Shown in pieces: positions 1-12,845 of a stretch of DNA of 64,000 bases. Made by a program: the position numbers and the translations under genes. The stretch covers positions 25,703,193 through 25,767,192 of the forward strand of contig NC_051088.1 of the NCBI RefSeq assembly GCF_901709675.1, given 5' to 3'. The DNA is from Syngnathus acus. Its lineage: Eukaryota; Chordata; Actinopteri; Syngnathiformes; Syngnathidae. Position 1 is the first letter of the stretch, and each line of letters opens with the position of its first letter. The notes beneath the pieces are model-generated. The model searched no databases. It was given only the letters and a program-made list of their open reading frames with translations, and was not told the origin of the DNA.

Positions 1-55
1 CCAGTCTCAGGGCAGACACTCTACCACTAGGCCACTGAGCTGGTCACAGTGGTCT
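1..55 (-). mobile_element. 5' head of a tRNA-derived SINE (cut by window edge)
   Basis: Read on the minus strand, this stretch carries a tRNA-like A-box (TGGCCTAGTGGT) followed by GAGTGTCTGCCCTGAGAC, the 5' head of a SINE that is common in teleosts. The rest of the element, including the B-box, would lie left of the window. The body of what appears to be the same family, without its head, occurs at about 1945-2207. Confidence 0.6.
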
Positions 56-1622
56 GAGCAATTAACTAAAGGTGTGTAGTGTGTGTGTCATTAGCAACAA
101 GTGGCCAATACCGCTTTGGCACCCATTCTGTTCTTTTGTCACGGAAGGAATCTCTTGGGTGGGAGTGAGGCCGAGTGTGACGGTCTTCCGTGGCTTGCTT
201 TGACCGACCTCTTCCGCGCGGTCCATCCCTTTGTGTGGCTCGGTCCGCAAAAGCGGCGGTCATTCCTCGGATTAATTGCACAACACTTTGCAATCATTTC
301 CCAGGCATTGGACGCCAGTCATTTCCTGCACTGACAACCAACCTGACAAAGAACTTGAGCGAGGACCTAACCAACGTCCGGCGGGAGTGGAAATCACACC
401 GGTAGATCTGCAGCAACAGGTTTGGGGAAGTTCAGAAGCTTCACGGGGTGTGTCTCATAAGTGCACCTGCCTTACAGTAAGAAGTAACATCGCTCGCTCC
501 CGTGACATCTCCTTTTCTCGAGCCGCAAACCAGGATATAGAGATGTAAATATTGCTCCGCAGCTTGAGAAATGCATTTGACGGTGGCACTCTTGGTCTGC
601 CATTTTCCATTCTTCTTTGCGGGACTTGAACTTGGCCCACTCTTGGCCCCCCCTTTGCCTTCATTTCACTCAGACAACTCTTCAGTATGAGCCCATTCGT
701 TTCTGTCAAGCAGCAACAAAGTCGCCTTTTTTGGCCTTGGCTACGTACTCCTCTTTACGTACCATTCTTTTTCTTCATGACGTTACGACACAACTCACAT
801 GTTAGCGTAGCCCTCTTTGCTAGGTATGTAGCTCAAGCTTTTGCTGTGAGCCTTCTCTTGCTTTGACTGGCCTCCTTGCCTACTCCACAATGTACGTACG
901 TCGATTTCAGTTATGACCGCTAGGTCGGCTTCGTCGACGAACGTATCTCTTTTTATCGTTTTTTCTCGTGGTTTTCGTCACTCGCCGTTGTTACGGTCTC
1001 AGGTGGAAAGCGCTGGTGATGGCCGCTATTTGAGCTGGGCCCGCTTTCAGTGGACAGAGCGCAACAGTACTTCACCCTCTGCAGCCTTGTTTTATACACT
1101 TGGCCATCTTTTTAATCGTTCCAATTGCCCAGGGTTCTCTCTCTGCGATGCGTCAAATTGACAAGAGATGGTTAGTGTCGACGCGCGTAGGGCGGCCCAC
1201 TTGAAGTTTGGAAAGGGAGGGATACAATGGAACAGGTTTGACTTCCCAGACATTGATATTGGCTGGAACAAGGATCAAGCGATGGGACATTAGACATTTT
1301 TCTGTGGTGAGTGGAAGGTTACAACAAGTTACGGCCGAGCTGCCACGAGAGCGGCGGGAGGAAGCGAGAGTTAGTCTTTGGAATCGATATGTATCTCCGG
1401 CAGCTCGGTACGGGCGCTCTCAAGGCGTCACGCTTGTCGATGGATGTTGACACAAAAGAGACGTGTGATGGAATCTTTCTGTCCTGCATTTCTTTTGTCT
1501 TATCAACATGATAAAGTCATTGGGGATCTCGGCGGCCCACATGGGCAGGGCCCGCGTGACGTGTATTCTCGTACGGGTGCCCCCTCAAAAGCTGCTTGGA
1601 GAACACCTGCCGCTCTGCTCTT
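56..1622. other. Downstream flank / 3' UTR of neurofascin
   Basis: No coding exon is recognisable here. The left part is presumably the 3' UTR and downstream flank of the minus-strand neurofascin gene. No canonical minus-strand AATAAA was found; a variant ATTAAA reads on the minus strand at 1111-1116 and is the only candidate polyadenylation signal I noticed. Confidence 0.4.
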
Positions 1623-1888
1623 TCAAGCCAGCGAGTAGATGGCGTTCAGTGGAGAATGAAGCTCCAAACTGCCGCCAAAGTCCAAGTCTCTCACGTCTCT
1701 CCTTGGCGCCGTGTACTGGCCAATGAACGAGCCGTCCTCAGTGAAGGGCACTTCTCCGCCGCCATCCCCGTAGTCCACCAGGCTATCGTCGCTCTCGCAC
1801 CTTTTCATCAACGGCTTCCTTCGAAGGTGGTCCTCTCTGAAGCCCCCTCTCCTCCTCCCTGCAGGAGAAAAAAGGTAGATATATATAT

Positions 1889-1951
<63 letters not shown>

Positions 1952-4900
1952 AAGTCAAAAAGTCCCAATGATCGTCACACACACATCTGGGTGTGGTGAA
2001 ATTTGTCCAATTTGTGCATTTAACCCATCCCCATGTGATTTTAATCCATCTCCTGGGGGAGAGGGGAGCAGTGAGCAGCAGCGGTGCCGCGCTCGGGAAT
2101 CATTTGGTGATCTAACCCCCCAAATCCAACCCTTAATGCTGAGTGCCAAGCAGGGAGGCAATGGGTCCCATTTTTATAGTCTTTGGTATGACCCGGCCGT
2201 TGTATATGTATACATGTATAGTAGACATTAATATAATGTAAATGGAGGACTAGAGTTTGTACATCATGATTGATTCATTGCATGGTGCAGACACAAAGAC
2301 GGCAAATAGTTAAGTGTGCCATTTCCCCTCAAGGGCAAAGCCTACATGCCGGCCTGTGAGTATTGTTCCCGGGTCTATGTTTGTACACTGATTTACAAAA
2401 TGTTGCCGGCCCGTCATTTGTCAGTGGCCTGGGCACGTGTCCGTCATCACCACTTTGCATTTTCTGGTGGGCATTCCGCCAGACGGACGGATTGCTCCTT
2501 TTTGCTGCTGACGGATGATGAGAAATCATAAATTGAGGGATTGACCAGCGACGGAAATGGACTTTCATCCGTCAGCGTAATGGTCACTCACCGGGTCGAC
2601 GTCTTTTCGTTTCACCGACGACTGACGGAACCACGGCGAGCCTGTGTGGTGTGTGTTTGTTATCACGGCAGGGTTACTTGAATAGAGCGCGTCCACTGTT
2701 TGTCCACAGTAGGCGGCGGCACGGAGCAAAGAGCGGATAGAACATTGTATTAGAATCACGAGCAAGACTGCGCCTAATTCAGGAGCTAAGATGGTAGCTT
2801 AGAACGCATTGAGATACATTTTAGAGAGGTTTGAGAGAGCTAAGTTTCAGAATACACTGATCTCTTTTGATGTTTTGTGTAGTCAGCGGTCCGAGCTTAG
2901 AAACCAATCGAGCAGGCCTGTCGCCAAGAAGAAAGTCAGCAAACTTCTCTAATTGACGAAAATGTCAACTAGTTATCTGCTCTTGGGCTGTCACTCCAAT
3001 TTAATTTTCTTAATTGCATCCAGAGCATGCAGAAGTACGTTGACTTTTTTGTCGAGCGGATGGAGTCCAATAAAGAGCACAAACCAGCGTGGGTAGGGCA
3101 GAGCCGTGACACGGGCCAGCCTGGAGCAGAGAAAACAGCACATGTTGAGTCACGCACGCACACACGCTCACACACACACACACACGCACACAATCCAAGG
3201 CTCCGACTCCGCTGATGGGATATTGTCCTACCTTTCCAGAGAGCTGCTTGTTTCCAGAAGGGTTGAGGGGAAGAAGAAAACAAAAAAGAGATTGGAATCG
3301 AGAAACGAGGTACTGCTGGTGTGCTATGTAGCTGTCATTTCAATCAGAGCCAATTGTGACTCACTACTTTGGAGCGTGGAGCAATTTGACTAAACTGTTT
3401 ACAAGAGAGCGAGTGGCTCCTGGAATGTGGCCGCCAGACAGGCAGACAGATAGGCGGGCGGACAGACGGACGGACGGACGGACGGGACGGGACGGGACAG
3501 GACTGTGTCACTGGCTGTTATGATGACTCGACGAGACCAAAAAACGATGGGACATTTTTTGGAGCCAGCCATTTGTCAGCGCGTCGCGGGAAGGGTGGCC
3601 GCTCATTCGTACCGGTAGTCAAAGGAGCCGTCTTGATCCACGTCGTCCACAGCTTCTAAGGCGGTGGCTTTCTTTTCCCGGACTGCAACACAAAGAAAGA
3701 CAGTCGGGAGACGGCCGGCGGAGGGAGGGTCCGCGGGCGCGACAAGGCACCTGGGTATTTGCCCCCTCGGCTTCTCTTGACGAAGCACACCACGAGCAGC
3801 GTCAGCACCACGAGGGCCACGGCGCACATGACGCCGACGAACCAGCCCTTGGTGGAGACGTCCACCTGATCCTGGGCGTAGACTGCCCGCGGCCAAAGGA
3901 CACGGTCACGCCCACGTCGGACATCACATCGGAGGCCCGGCGGGCCGAGACTTACTCTCGGTGGTGTAGTGCGGCGACTCCTCCATATGCCACGGGCCCA
4001 AACCCAGTCGGGTCCGAGCGGCCACAGAGAAGCGGTATCGGGTGTAGCGGTCGTCTCGGCGCAGCGAGAAACTGGTGACGTTTGGCGGGAACTCCTCCAC
4101 TCTCTGCTCCTCTCCCCTGCTGGCGTTCACTGTGGAAGCGGAGCCAGTCCCGGTTGGGGAATGCAGAAGGTCCACCAAAGTCTGGCGCCTCACCTGTCTG
4201 GTACTTGAGGGAATAGCCGCTGATAATTCCGTTGGGTTCCGCCGGTGGCTCCCAGTCCACATAGATACTGTCAAGGTGTCGCTGGCGGATCCTGAAGGAT
4301 GTGGGAGCCGATGGGACTGGAGACACAGCGGATACCTTGATTGACGCGCGAGAGTGTAACGCCGGTGCATGAAGTGGCTTGGAAAAGCTAACGCAGATCA
4401 GCACTTCCAACTTGTACCTTCCTGTAAATCGAGCTGTTGTTACATGCAGTTTCTCACACGTGAGATTAATAAAGTTCCTCTTATCTTATCTTATCACTTT
4501 CAATGGCACGCGCAAGGCAAGCTAGCATCCAAGTCCGTCTTTACGTTGGTTGTTATTGCAGACAATGCTTGCAACCGGCAGAACGGAACACAAAAGCGGA
4601 TGGCCGTCCGTCCAAACCGCCCCTGTCTTCGGTTCACGGGACTAGCTAGGTAGCCGGAGCCGTGCCGTCGCCTCGCTGTGAACCTTCCCTTCTCCGCGAC
4701 GCCCTTTGCGCATACATTTTGATTTGAGCGAAGGGCGTCGAGCCACCCGCGGTGACGTACCCCCCTCGTCGGGCGGCCAAGAGTGTGAGAGTGGGAAACC
4801 TGGAGGTGAGGGTGGGACCTTCTTCCCTGTCTCCTGGTAGCTGCTATTAGCACAGCGGCGAGCAATCGAGAGAAAGAAGCGGGCTGCTCTAGCCGTTCCC

Positions 4901-6702
4901 TACCTCCTTCCGGTGTGGAAAAGTGGACGTAGTTGCTGGGTGGCCCTTCGTAGCGACCGTTGGCCACGACCATGTACATCTTATAGTTGCTGTAGGGGAG
5001 CAGGTCGGTGAGGAGCCCCGAAGGCTCGGGACCGGTTTCTGCGAAGGCTCGGGACCTGGTGGCTCTGCTGACTCGCAGCCACCTCAGCTGGCTGCTGTCC
5101 CTCCAGTAGTAGACCTGCAAGGCCCACAGCATTCTTCAGGAAGGGCGGGCGTGGTCAAAGTCACACCATGCGCAGTTTCTGAAGCAAGCGCTTGTCATTT
5201 ATGGGATGCAAATGAATAGTATTGCAGGAAAAAGACGTGAAAAGATGGCCGAGGCAGGTGTCCGTGGGATTTGTACTGTGTGCGAACGGTGGCGGCGATG
5301 GCGGCGGCGGCAGCGGCGGACAACGCACCTTGTACTCTTTCAGTTGGCCCATAATGGAGCTTTGCGGCACCGGGTCCCAGCGCACAGTCGCCCGGGTGGC
5401 CTGAATATCCGACAGTCTCGGGTTCTGCGGCGCGCTAACGGGACCTTGGACAGAAGCCGCAAAGCCTTCGCTATCAATGGTCGCCAGTGGCGGCGAGCCG
5501 CTGCGTTGCCGCGGCGTCGGGGACTTACGGTCTTCCCCGGAGTAACCGATGACAACGGGAGACTCCGGGCCCAGGCCAAAGTCATTGACGGCCTGGACCT
5601 TCAGCTCGTAGGGCGTGAACGTATCCGCGTCGTAGATATAATACTTGAGCCACTTGGTGGTGGCGTTCTTCCACTCCTCTCTGGAGTCTCGTCTCCGCCA
5701 CCAGACCAAATACTTGAGGTGCGGCCCATTCCACTCCCGGTATGTCAGAGGCTGAAAGAAAAGAGCGCAGCCAGCCAGCCAGCGGCGGTGCAGAGCCGAG
5801 CCTTCAGGGCGCCCACGCCAAAGCCACGCACGCGCCTTCACCTCCCAGCTGATCTCCATGTTGTTTCCCCACGTTCCGACTCCTTTCACGTTCTTTGGGA
5901 TGACGTCCGGAGCTGCGGATGGAAACGGCGAGCTCTTCAAACACGGACAAAACCAAACGAAACGACAGAAAGATCCCCAGCGAGAGGGAGTACGGAACCC
6001 ACGTGCTCCGCTTGTCTGGAATCGCACCGACGGACGACTCGGGCGACTCGCACCAATTTGATTGACGGCGATGACGCGGAACTGGTAGTACGTGAAAGGT
6101 GTCAGGTGCAGAATGACCGAGTTGAGGCTTCCGGGGTACGTCGACAAGTTCTTCCACTTTCCAGGTAACCAGTCGTCGTCATCATATTGGACCAAGTATT
6201 CTGAAGAGAACGACAAGTCCGTCATGCCACTCATTCCTGGAGGAATGCCGGGCTCCAGCTCAGCTACCCGTGATGGGGCTGAAGTTGCTGTCCCCGGGGA
6301 CCCAAGTAAGTCTCACGCTCCGTTCGTACGGATCCGACAGCTCCAGTTTCGTGGGTGCATTCGGGTAGTCTGCACACAAATGCACGCGGAGACCGCTCAG
6401 TGGCCCGACACTACGCCGCCATCGGTTATTGGAGCGACAACGTTCGAGTTGGCGACAAGCCCCTTTTCGTACCCAGCACCATCAGGCGCGCCGACGCAGA
6501 CTTCTGCTCCAGTTCGTTCTCGATGTGGCACGTGTAGACGCCGGCGTCACCTCCGTTTACGTTGCCGAGGACTAGATTGGATTCATCCAGCCATATTCTA
6601 TCATGTGCACAACCAAAAACAAATAGGGAAAGAGATCTTTGGGAACCTTGCCGTATCATTGCCTCTGTCTTGGAGTTGGATGTGCACACAGGCGCACACA
6701 CA

Positions 6703-6779
<77 letters not shown>

Positions 6780-9700
6780 CTCCGGCCAAGTGTGACGGAC
6801 TTTGCGTCCTTCATCCAAGCGGTGGTGATGGGGGCGGTTGCGTCCGCTTTGGCGGCACACTCCAAACGCACCTCGCTTCCACGGATCACTCTGGTATCCT
6901 GCGGCCTTTTCAAAATCAAGGTGGGTTCTGCGTACAAATGTGAGAAAGTAGCTCTTGGCTTGCGCATACGTCTTCTTACGAGCAGCCACAACACGGGGAC
7001 GACTCGCGCAGTATTTTGCCATCTCAATTTTTACAAAGCGAGAGAGAGGTGTTGTTGTCGTCGTCGTGCAAACGTCAGCACAGGAGCTCATTATCATCTT
7101 GCAGCCCGCAGTTAGCACTCCAGTTAAGGACGACCGACGGCTTTACAAGGCCGAGAGTGGGCTGCGTTCCCACCGTCTGTCTCCCCTTTCGGTCGACCTC
7201 AAAGTCGAGAGTTCAGCCGATGCAGTCGTTTTGTCCACCGCGTCCCGAGACAGTCGGATGTCAGATATTATCGCACAGAGGCTGCGGCGCTTACCTTTGA
7301 CCTCAATTCGGACTTGAGTCTCGTCTCGCCCTGCGACGTTGCTGACCGCACACGCGTACGTTCCTTGATCCTCTATCTGCGTGCGCCTGATCTCCAGGGT
7401 GCCATTGCTGTGCGTCTTAAAGCGATTTCCTTCCAGAGTCCCCTGGCCGTATTTGGACCTGTGCGAGGGGACCCGTGCTCATCAGAGCCAGCGGACGGAC
7501 GGACGGACGGACGGGCGCTCCCGCAGTGCGCCTGCGTCCGCTCACCATCGCAGGTCGGGCAGCGGAGAGCCAAAGTAGCGGCAGTCCAAAAAGGCACCAC
7601 GTCCTTCCACCACCTTGATGACTTCATTCCTGGCCCCGAGGATGCGGGGCGTTGCATCTGGGAAAGGCCACCAACACATCAACACCGCAATGCTGGCTTT
7701 AGCAAGGGTGCTAGAAGTCAAGCAGGTGACAAGGGGAGTGAAATCTACAAAGACTGTTTTCACTTGAGCAAAAGCTATTGAGATGGCCGCCAAAGTAGCT
7801 CCGGAGCCCTCATCGGGCCGCTGTCGGAGTCTCCTTCCGACAACCGTCAACAAAGGACGGCCGAGGAACCGAAATGGCCGAGGAGGCCGAGTGCCCTCCC
7901 TCCGCTGGCCGTTTCGTTGGCAAAGCCCGGGCCGGCTACTCACGCAGGACGTTGACAAAGGCGTTGGCCAATACGTAGCCGTACGGGTTTGAGGCGTTGC
8001 ACTGGTACACGGCCGTGTCCGCCGCCGTCACGCTGCTGAGGCTCAGAGTATCTCCCGACACCCGTCTGTTGGCTTGAGCCGCGGCGGCGCCTTGTCAAAA
8101 GCAAGCGACGGGAAGAACGGAAAGGGAGGATGAATTTTGGGAGCTTTGTGCACGCAGCGCGCGCCTCGCTCTCGGAAACGCACCCTCGATGGGCTCGCCG
8201 TTGATGAACCAGCTGACCGTGGGATGAGGAGCGCCGTCGGCGCGGCACACCAAGCGCCCGCTTTCCTCGGGAGCCAAGACTAAATGCCGGGGCTTTTCCA
8301 ACCAGAACGGCGCCGCTGCCCGGCCCGCCCGGGATGGTAAGAATAGATCGAGTATAATAAGAAAGGGATCCCCCCCCCCCGCTCGCAGAACACGCTTCTC
8401 ACCTTTGACCGTGACGGCAAAGGTGTGCTGGATAGAGCCCATCTTATTGGTGGCGGTGCAGACGTACTCGCCTGCGTCCTCAAAGCCCGCCTTTGGCATT
8501 TGAAGCATCTTGTTGAAGTGTCGGAGTTTCAGGCGAGGGCTCTCCGCCAAGTCCTCACTGTTCTTGTTCCAGCTAATATGAGGTGTGGGCCTGCTTAATG
8601 ATGGAGAACAAATGAAAAATCCGGCACCCAGCTTACCATGTCCGTCCTCACAATGACTATTGTGCACGTATGGAGTCGGTCCTGTTTGGTGAGATGAGAG
8701 AGGGCGACAAAAGCCCTCGACGTGGGACGAGCCAAAGCAACACTCGTCAGACAGGGTTCATTCCGCCTTTAGTGAAGACCTGACACCTGACCTGAGATCT
8801 GACCCTATTGCCTGACCGCATGAATCAAGGAGAAGCTCCGCTTTTGCTCTCGGCTTGTCGTTCCTCTTGCCTGAAAAATCCTCTCCAAGCATATCCGGCT
8901 CCGGTATTTCCATCGTCCTACTCGGGTAATTAACGGCTACGTATCTGGGCCGAGTTCACGCTTGCGGATGTGGCAAGATTGTGAGCATTTGGAAACACAC
9001 GCACGCCGACACACTCACACTCCTGCTGCAATACACTCCAGCAGTCGCTCCTCTCCCAGCAGGACCAGAACAGAACTGGATGAACCTGTAGGAGACAACC
9101 AGGTCGGGGCGGCCTCCTCCACGGCTCGGGCTGCGAGGACAACAAAAAGGGCGGAGAACCAACAAGCCGCGCTATCAGCGGCGATAGAACGGAAGCGACA
9201 AACTCGTCGCCCGGAAACTCTTACTTACTGCTGACGACCTTGACCACCACCGGCATCTTTTGCTGGATGGCGTTCTTGTACGGGAAGCGGGCGCTGCAGC
9301 AGAAGTCGGAGGCCGAGTCGTTGAGCAGCACGTTGGAGAAGTAGAGATCCCCGTTGAGCCCCGCGGACACCCGATGGTCCTGCCGCACGGCGCGCATGCT
9401 GGGGAACGCTGTTTGAATTGGCCAGTTAAAGGGTCTGGCGTAGGAGCCTGACGGGAAAGACGGCGCGCAGCTCACTTGACCTGTCGCCAAGTGGCCTTGG
9501 CGCCTTGGCGCCTTGGCATCTTGGTGCCTTGGCGCCTTGGCATCTTGGCGCCTTGGCTCTGGAGTGCGCTAATGTTCTGGTGCAAAGGCGGAGCTGGGCA
9601 AATCCGCATTAGTCCAAGCCGGCCGGCAGCGGAAAGGACTTTGAGCAGCCACACTTACAGCTGGACATCCAGTAGGTGTCAGGTTTAGGCGGCCCCGCCG

Positions 9701-10466
9701 GAGGGTCACAGGCCAGCACCAAAGGCGAGCCGGCGCTGATCACCACCGGTTCCACGATCTCCCTCGGCCACACGGGAGCCCCTGCACACAGCACAAACAC
9801 GCGTCATCTCGGCTCTCTGTATCCGTTGTCTGTATCCCCCCCCCCCCACCACCACCACCACCACCACCACCACCCACCACCACCCACGGTCCGCCTCATT
9901 GTCGGCCTCAAACAGAAGAAGACCTCGGACGGATCGGACCTACTGTAGAGTCGCACTCTGATCTTGTCGGAGTACGCCGAGCCGTACTGGTTGGAGGCGA
10001 TGCACTGGTATTCTGCCTCATACTGTTGCGGATCGTTCCGGGCCGAGATGTCCAGCGTCCCCGAGCGTCTGCGCATAGTCGCCTGCGGGTCGCGCGCCAC
10101 GTTGAAATACTTGCCGTCACGCCGCCAAGAGAAGCTTTGCAAGGCGGTGGAGGAAGGGAGAAGAGAGCGCGGTCAGAGGCGGCCGGGACGTGGCAAAGGT
10201 GCGACGGACCGAGCTTACATGGGATGCGGGTTGCCCTCGGCCTCGCACTCAATCACCATGTTGTCCTTGGGGTCCACGATATGCTCCTTGGTCGACTGCT
10301 TGGTGATGGTCGGCGGTTGGCGGACTGCCAAAGAATGAACGTGAGTCGGCGTAAAAGAACAGCAGAGGAAGCTGAGGCACTCACTTTCCAGAGGGACGTC
10401 CACAGGTCGAGCGCTTTGGGCCAAAAGCATCAAGAGCGCCGCCGCCGCTTGGACCCGGGTGGCCAT
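1623..10466 (-). CDS. nfasc: Neurofascin (L1-family cell adhesion molecule), 24 coding exons
   Basis: This is an axonal/glial adhesion protein of the L1 family, tethered to ankyrin. Exons, 5' to 3': 10385-10466, 10219-10324, 9944-10134, 9659-9781, 9229-9408, 9019-9130, 8403-8590, 8184-8315, 7944-8090, 7546-7657, 7295-7458, 6780-6927, 6473-6597, 6268-6369, 6003-6200, 5842-5912, 5529-5751, 5329-5444, 4904-5114, 4194-4316, 3956-4129, 3751-3882, 3613-3682, 2592-2641 (tentative), 1623-1858. They sum to 1171 codons in phase. The order is signal peptide (about 1-22), six Ig domains (28-603), four FNIII domains (604-1009), a membrane segment followed by KRSRGGKYP, and a tail with the ankyrin motif FIGQY (about 1138-1142) ending NAIYSLA, the neurofascin rather than NrCAM or L1 ending. 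No mucin-like or fifth FNIII exon is seen, so the layout resembles glial NF155. The assignment within the L1 family is strong; which teleost duplicate (a or b) is not resolved. Confidence 0.9.
1879..1946. repeat. (TA)n microsatellite
   Basis: This is a nearly pure TA dinucleotide run in the last neurofascin intron. It lies directly against the 3' tail of the SINE body and close to the acceptor of the terminal exon. Confidence 0.9.
1945..2207 (-). mobile_element. SINE body, 5'-truncated, in last nfasc intron
   Basis: On the minus strand the order is a stretch reading CATACCAAAGACTATAAAAA, then TGGGACCCATTGCCTCCCTG, CTTGGCACTCAGCATTAAGG, a GCTGCTGCTCACTGCTCCCC block, and a tail with GTGTGTGTGACGATCATTGG. 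This matches my memory of a widespread teleost tRNA-SINE body. The tRNA head is missing and the 3' end runs into a TA microsatellite. Confidence 0.7.
3150..3192. repeat. (CA)n-rich microsatellite
   Basis: This is an imperfect CACACG/CA run in the intron between the penultimate exons of neurofascin. Confidence 0.7.
3418..3502. repeat. (GGAC)n-rich tract
   Basis: The stretch holds CAGACAGGC and GGACGGAC tandem units followed by GGGAC units. It is intronic in neurofascin, 110 bp downstream (minus sense) of exon 23. Confidence 0.7.
4436..4498 (+). mobile_element. LINE/SINE 3' tail with (TATCT)n end
   Basis: The segment ends in GAGATTAATAAAGTTCCTCT followed by TATCTTATCTTATC. This is the typical terminus of L2-type elements and their SINEs in fish genomes. 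Only the tail is recognisable; it sits in the intron between FNIII-3 and FNIII-4 of neurofascin. Confidence 0.5.
6693..6778. repeat. (CACG)n(CA)n microsatellite at an nfasc 5' splice site
   Basis: A CACG block runs into a long CA block. On the coding (minus) strand the intron begins GTCTGTGTGTGTG, so the repeat starts immediately after the donor of the exon at 6780-6927 (first half of Ig6). Confidence 0.95.
9483..9557. repeat. Short-unit minisatellite (CTTGGCGCC-type, about 9 bp)
   Basis: Repeated CCTTGGCGCCTTGGCATCTT units fill most of the intron between the two exons of the second Ig domain of neurofascin. Confidence 0.85.
9837..9890. repeat. Poly-C followed by (CCA)n
   Basis: About ten C residues are followed by ACC/CCA trinucleotide repeats in neurofascin intron 3. 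Confidence 0.85.
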
Positions 10467-11201
10467 CTTTAGCGGGCACGGGCACAGGCAGGGGCCTCGC
10501 CACTCGTCACCGACTCTTCTGTCAACATACGCAACGGCGATGAGCGAGCGCTCGCATTTGCCACTTGCAACTCTGGCCGTCAGCGCCGCACGAGGACAAT
10601 GAAGTCATTCTATTCTTTGCTATGGAGCAATCAACAGCTATTGTATGGATGGATATGGCTCACTCTGGGGCCTGTTGACGTTAGTCTAGAGGAGTTTTCC
10701 AAAAGCTTTGAAAAACCTTTAAGCGGATGAGTAAACTGAGGAGCGATGGATCCGTTGTGCGGCGAGCGGGCGGTGCAAAAGTTTTGGGCGGGATGAAGCG
10801 AGAGGCCTTTTCATACGAGACTGAGAAAGCGAGCCATCGGCCGAGGCCCCTCTTAAGACAACGCAAGTGTCCCGTCATCTGCTACTTGGATCAACTTTCT
10901 TGATTTGCGGCCATAACCAATTCTGTATGTGTAAAAGCAAAATAAAACAAAGGGCCAACATTCTTCTGGCCATATAATGCATGCTGAAAGCTAATTGCGA
11001 TCTGCGGCCTACCTTCGTCTGGCGGCTCCCCTCGCTATCCGACCGACGGACAAGTCCACATTCCACGGGGGACTGGTCTGATGCAGAGTGTAATCCTGCA
11101 AAGAGTCACTGTCTCTTACAGAGCGTAAAAGGAAGCTCCCCTCAACGCATGCCAAAGAACGCGTGTGACGTGGCCAAACGGGGGAGGCTGCATGGCTAGC
11201 G

Positions 11202-11204
11202 ACG

Positions 11205-11237
<33 letters not shown>
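11202..11237. repeat. (GTGC)n microsatellite
   Basis: There are about eight tandem GTGC/TGCG units in the nfasc upstream region. Confidence 0.9.
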
Positions 11238-11655
11238 GACCTCCAAACGTGGGCTCCATTGTTCTCGACCTCTGTGAAAGCAACGCTTTGTTTGGCCCAC
11301 ATACACTTTGCGTGTGTCCCGTGACACTCCAAAACACAGACTCTGTCTCCCTCATTCAGCTCAGATGGATGAAATAGAAATCAAATCATCAATCGTCAGA
11401 TTCAAGAATCGTCCCTTTCCGAAAACAAAAGGAATCATCAGAATCAAGAATCACGTCAAAAAGGCGCGTCCATCCGTGCCATCGGGCCCGGCGACGGAAA
11501 AGTCAATGACGTCAAGCTGGTTCCTCACTGATCGATCGGCCGAGTCCAAATGCTGTCCAAATGCCGCTTGTCTCGTCTCGTCAACTCAAAGTTCACGCCT
11601 TCAAACTGCGAGAAGAATTGAAGCCGCTTGTCAAGTGTAGCCAGCGGTGCTAGCA

Positions 11656-11722
11656 TCAAAGTCAAAGTCTGCTTTATTGTCAATTTCTTCACATGCCAAG
11701 ACACACAAAGAAATCGCCACCG
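11656..11722 (-). mobile_element. LINE 3'-tail fragment (TTTATTGTCAAT type)
   Basis: The segment reads AAAGTCTGCTTTATTGTCAA then CATGCCAAGACACACAAAGA. It is closely similar to the block at 12726-12832 and related in layout to the LINE 3' end at 44702. It is the antisense tail of an L2/CR1-type element. Confidence 0.5.
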
Positions 11723-12725
11723 ATTGCGACGGACGACCGGAAAGGTCCTCGCCCGCCGACAGCGACTGGGAAGAAGCCGACGACGCGCCATTCAAACCAA
11801 CGCTAGTGGGCAGCCTTCCTTATTCCGTGTCTTCCAATGAGGTGAAACGGCACTCCATATGGAGACGTACCGTGAGCACATTGTTAAACGGAATTGAGAA
11901 AATAAAACATTGTGGTCGTCGCGCCACACGGGGCTCGCTCTTGAATAAGGGGACGACGTTGTGTGGGTGAGGCGCAATCCAGTTTGCGCTTCTGGATCCG
12001 GCGACATCGTCGCTTATTGACCTCGGAGGCGTCTCAAGCAGGCACGAGGGCGGTCCCCGGCGTGCCGACGCTAAGGTGATGTCGTAGGATGTATGAATTG
12101 TTTCTACATTGACTGTCCTACCTTTGCCCCGCGGTCCTTCCTGTTAGATGCCGTGGGAAGCGGAGCCCTCCTTTCTTCTCTTCGACAGCGTCACGAGCAT
12201 CTAAGCCATCCAGGCCGAGGAGGCTCAGAGCGGCCATTGGACTACATCTCCTTTGAAAGACGACCGCATTTTTCCTTTTTTTCCCACGATACGGTCTTGC
12301 TTTTCAGTGGAGCAAAGTCCGACCTTGAATCTTTACGGTGACTGGCACCGTGCAGCATTTACTCAATCGACCATTGTTTCGGAATAAAGACAGCCTATTG
12401 TGGACATGATGTCTCAGCTTTGGAGACGCGTGGGCGGGCGGGATTAACCCCAGGAGTTCACCGGTTGGACTCAATCTCACTCAATGAAAAAGCATTAGCC
12501 CGCGCATAGCCAGCCAGCCGAGCGAGCGACCGAGGTCGATGAAATGTGGCAATACACAATGGTATGAAAAAAAGAAAGTTATTCTGAAGATTATTCGTGC
12601 ATGTCCACTCGTTTTGAAACAAAGCACTTTTCTCGCATCTGTCTCCAAGGTTAAGGAAACTCCAGCGGTCAGTGGAAAAGGCCAAAGCCAATTTAAGAGG
12701 AGGAGGAGTTGTGCCGCTGCAATGT

Positions 12726-12845
12726 CAAAGTCAAGTCAAAGTCAGCTTTATTGTCAATCCCTTCATATGTCAAGACACACAAAGAAACCGAAATTCCGTT
12801 TCCTCCATCCCACGGTGACGAGACATACAAGTAGGCGACACAAAA
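12726..12845 (-). mobile_element. LINE 3'-tail fragment, second copy
   Basis: The segment reads AAAGTCAGCTTTATTGTCAA, then ATGTCAAGACACACAAAGAA and ATCCCACGGTGACGAGACAT. It shares its first 60 bp with the fragment at 11656 and extends further into the element. Confidence 0.5.
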
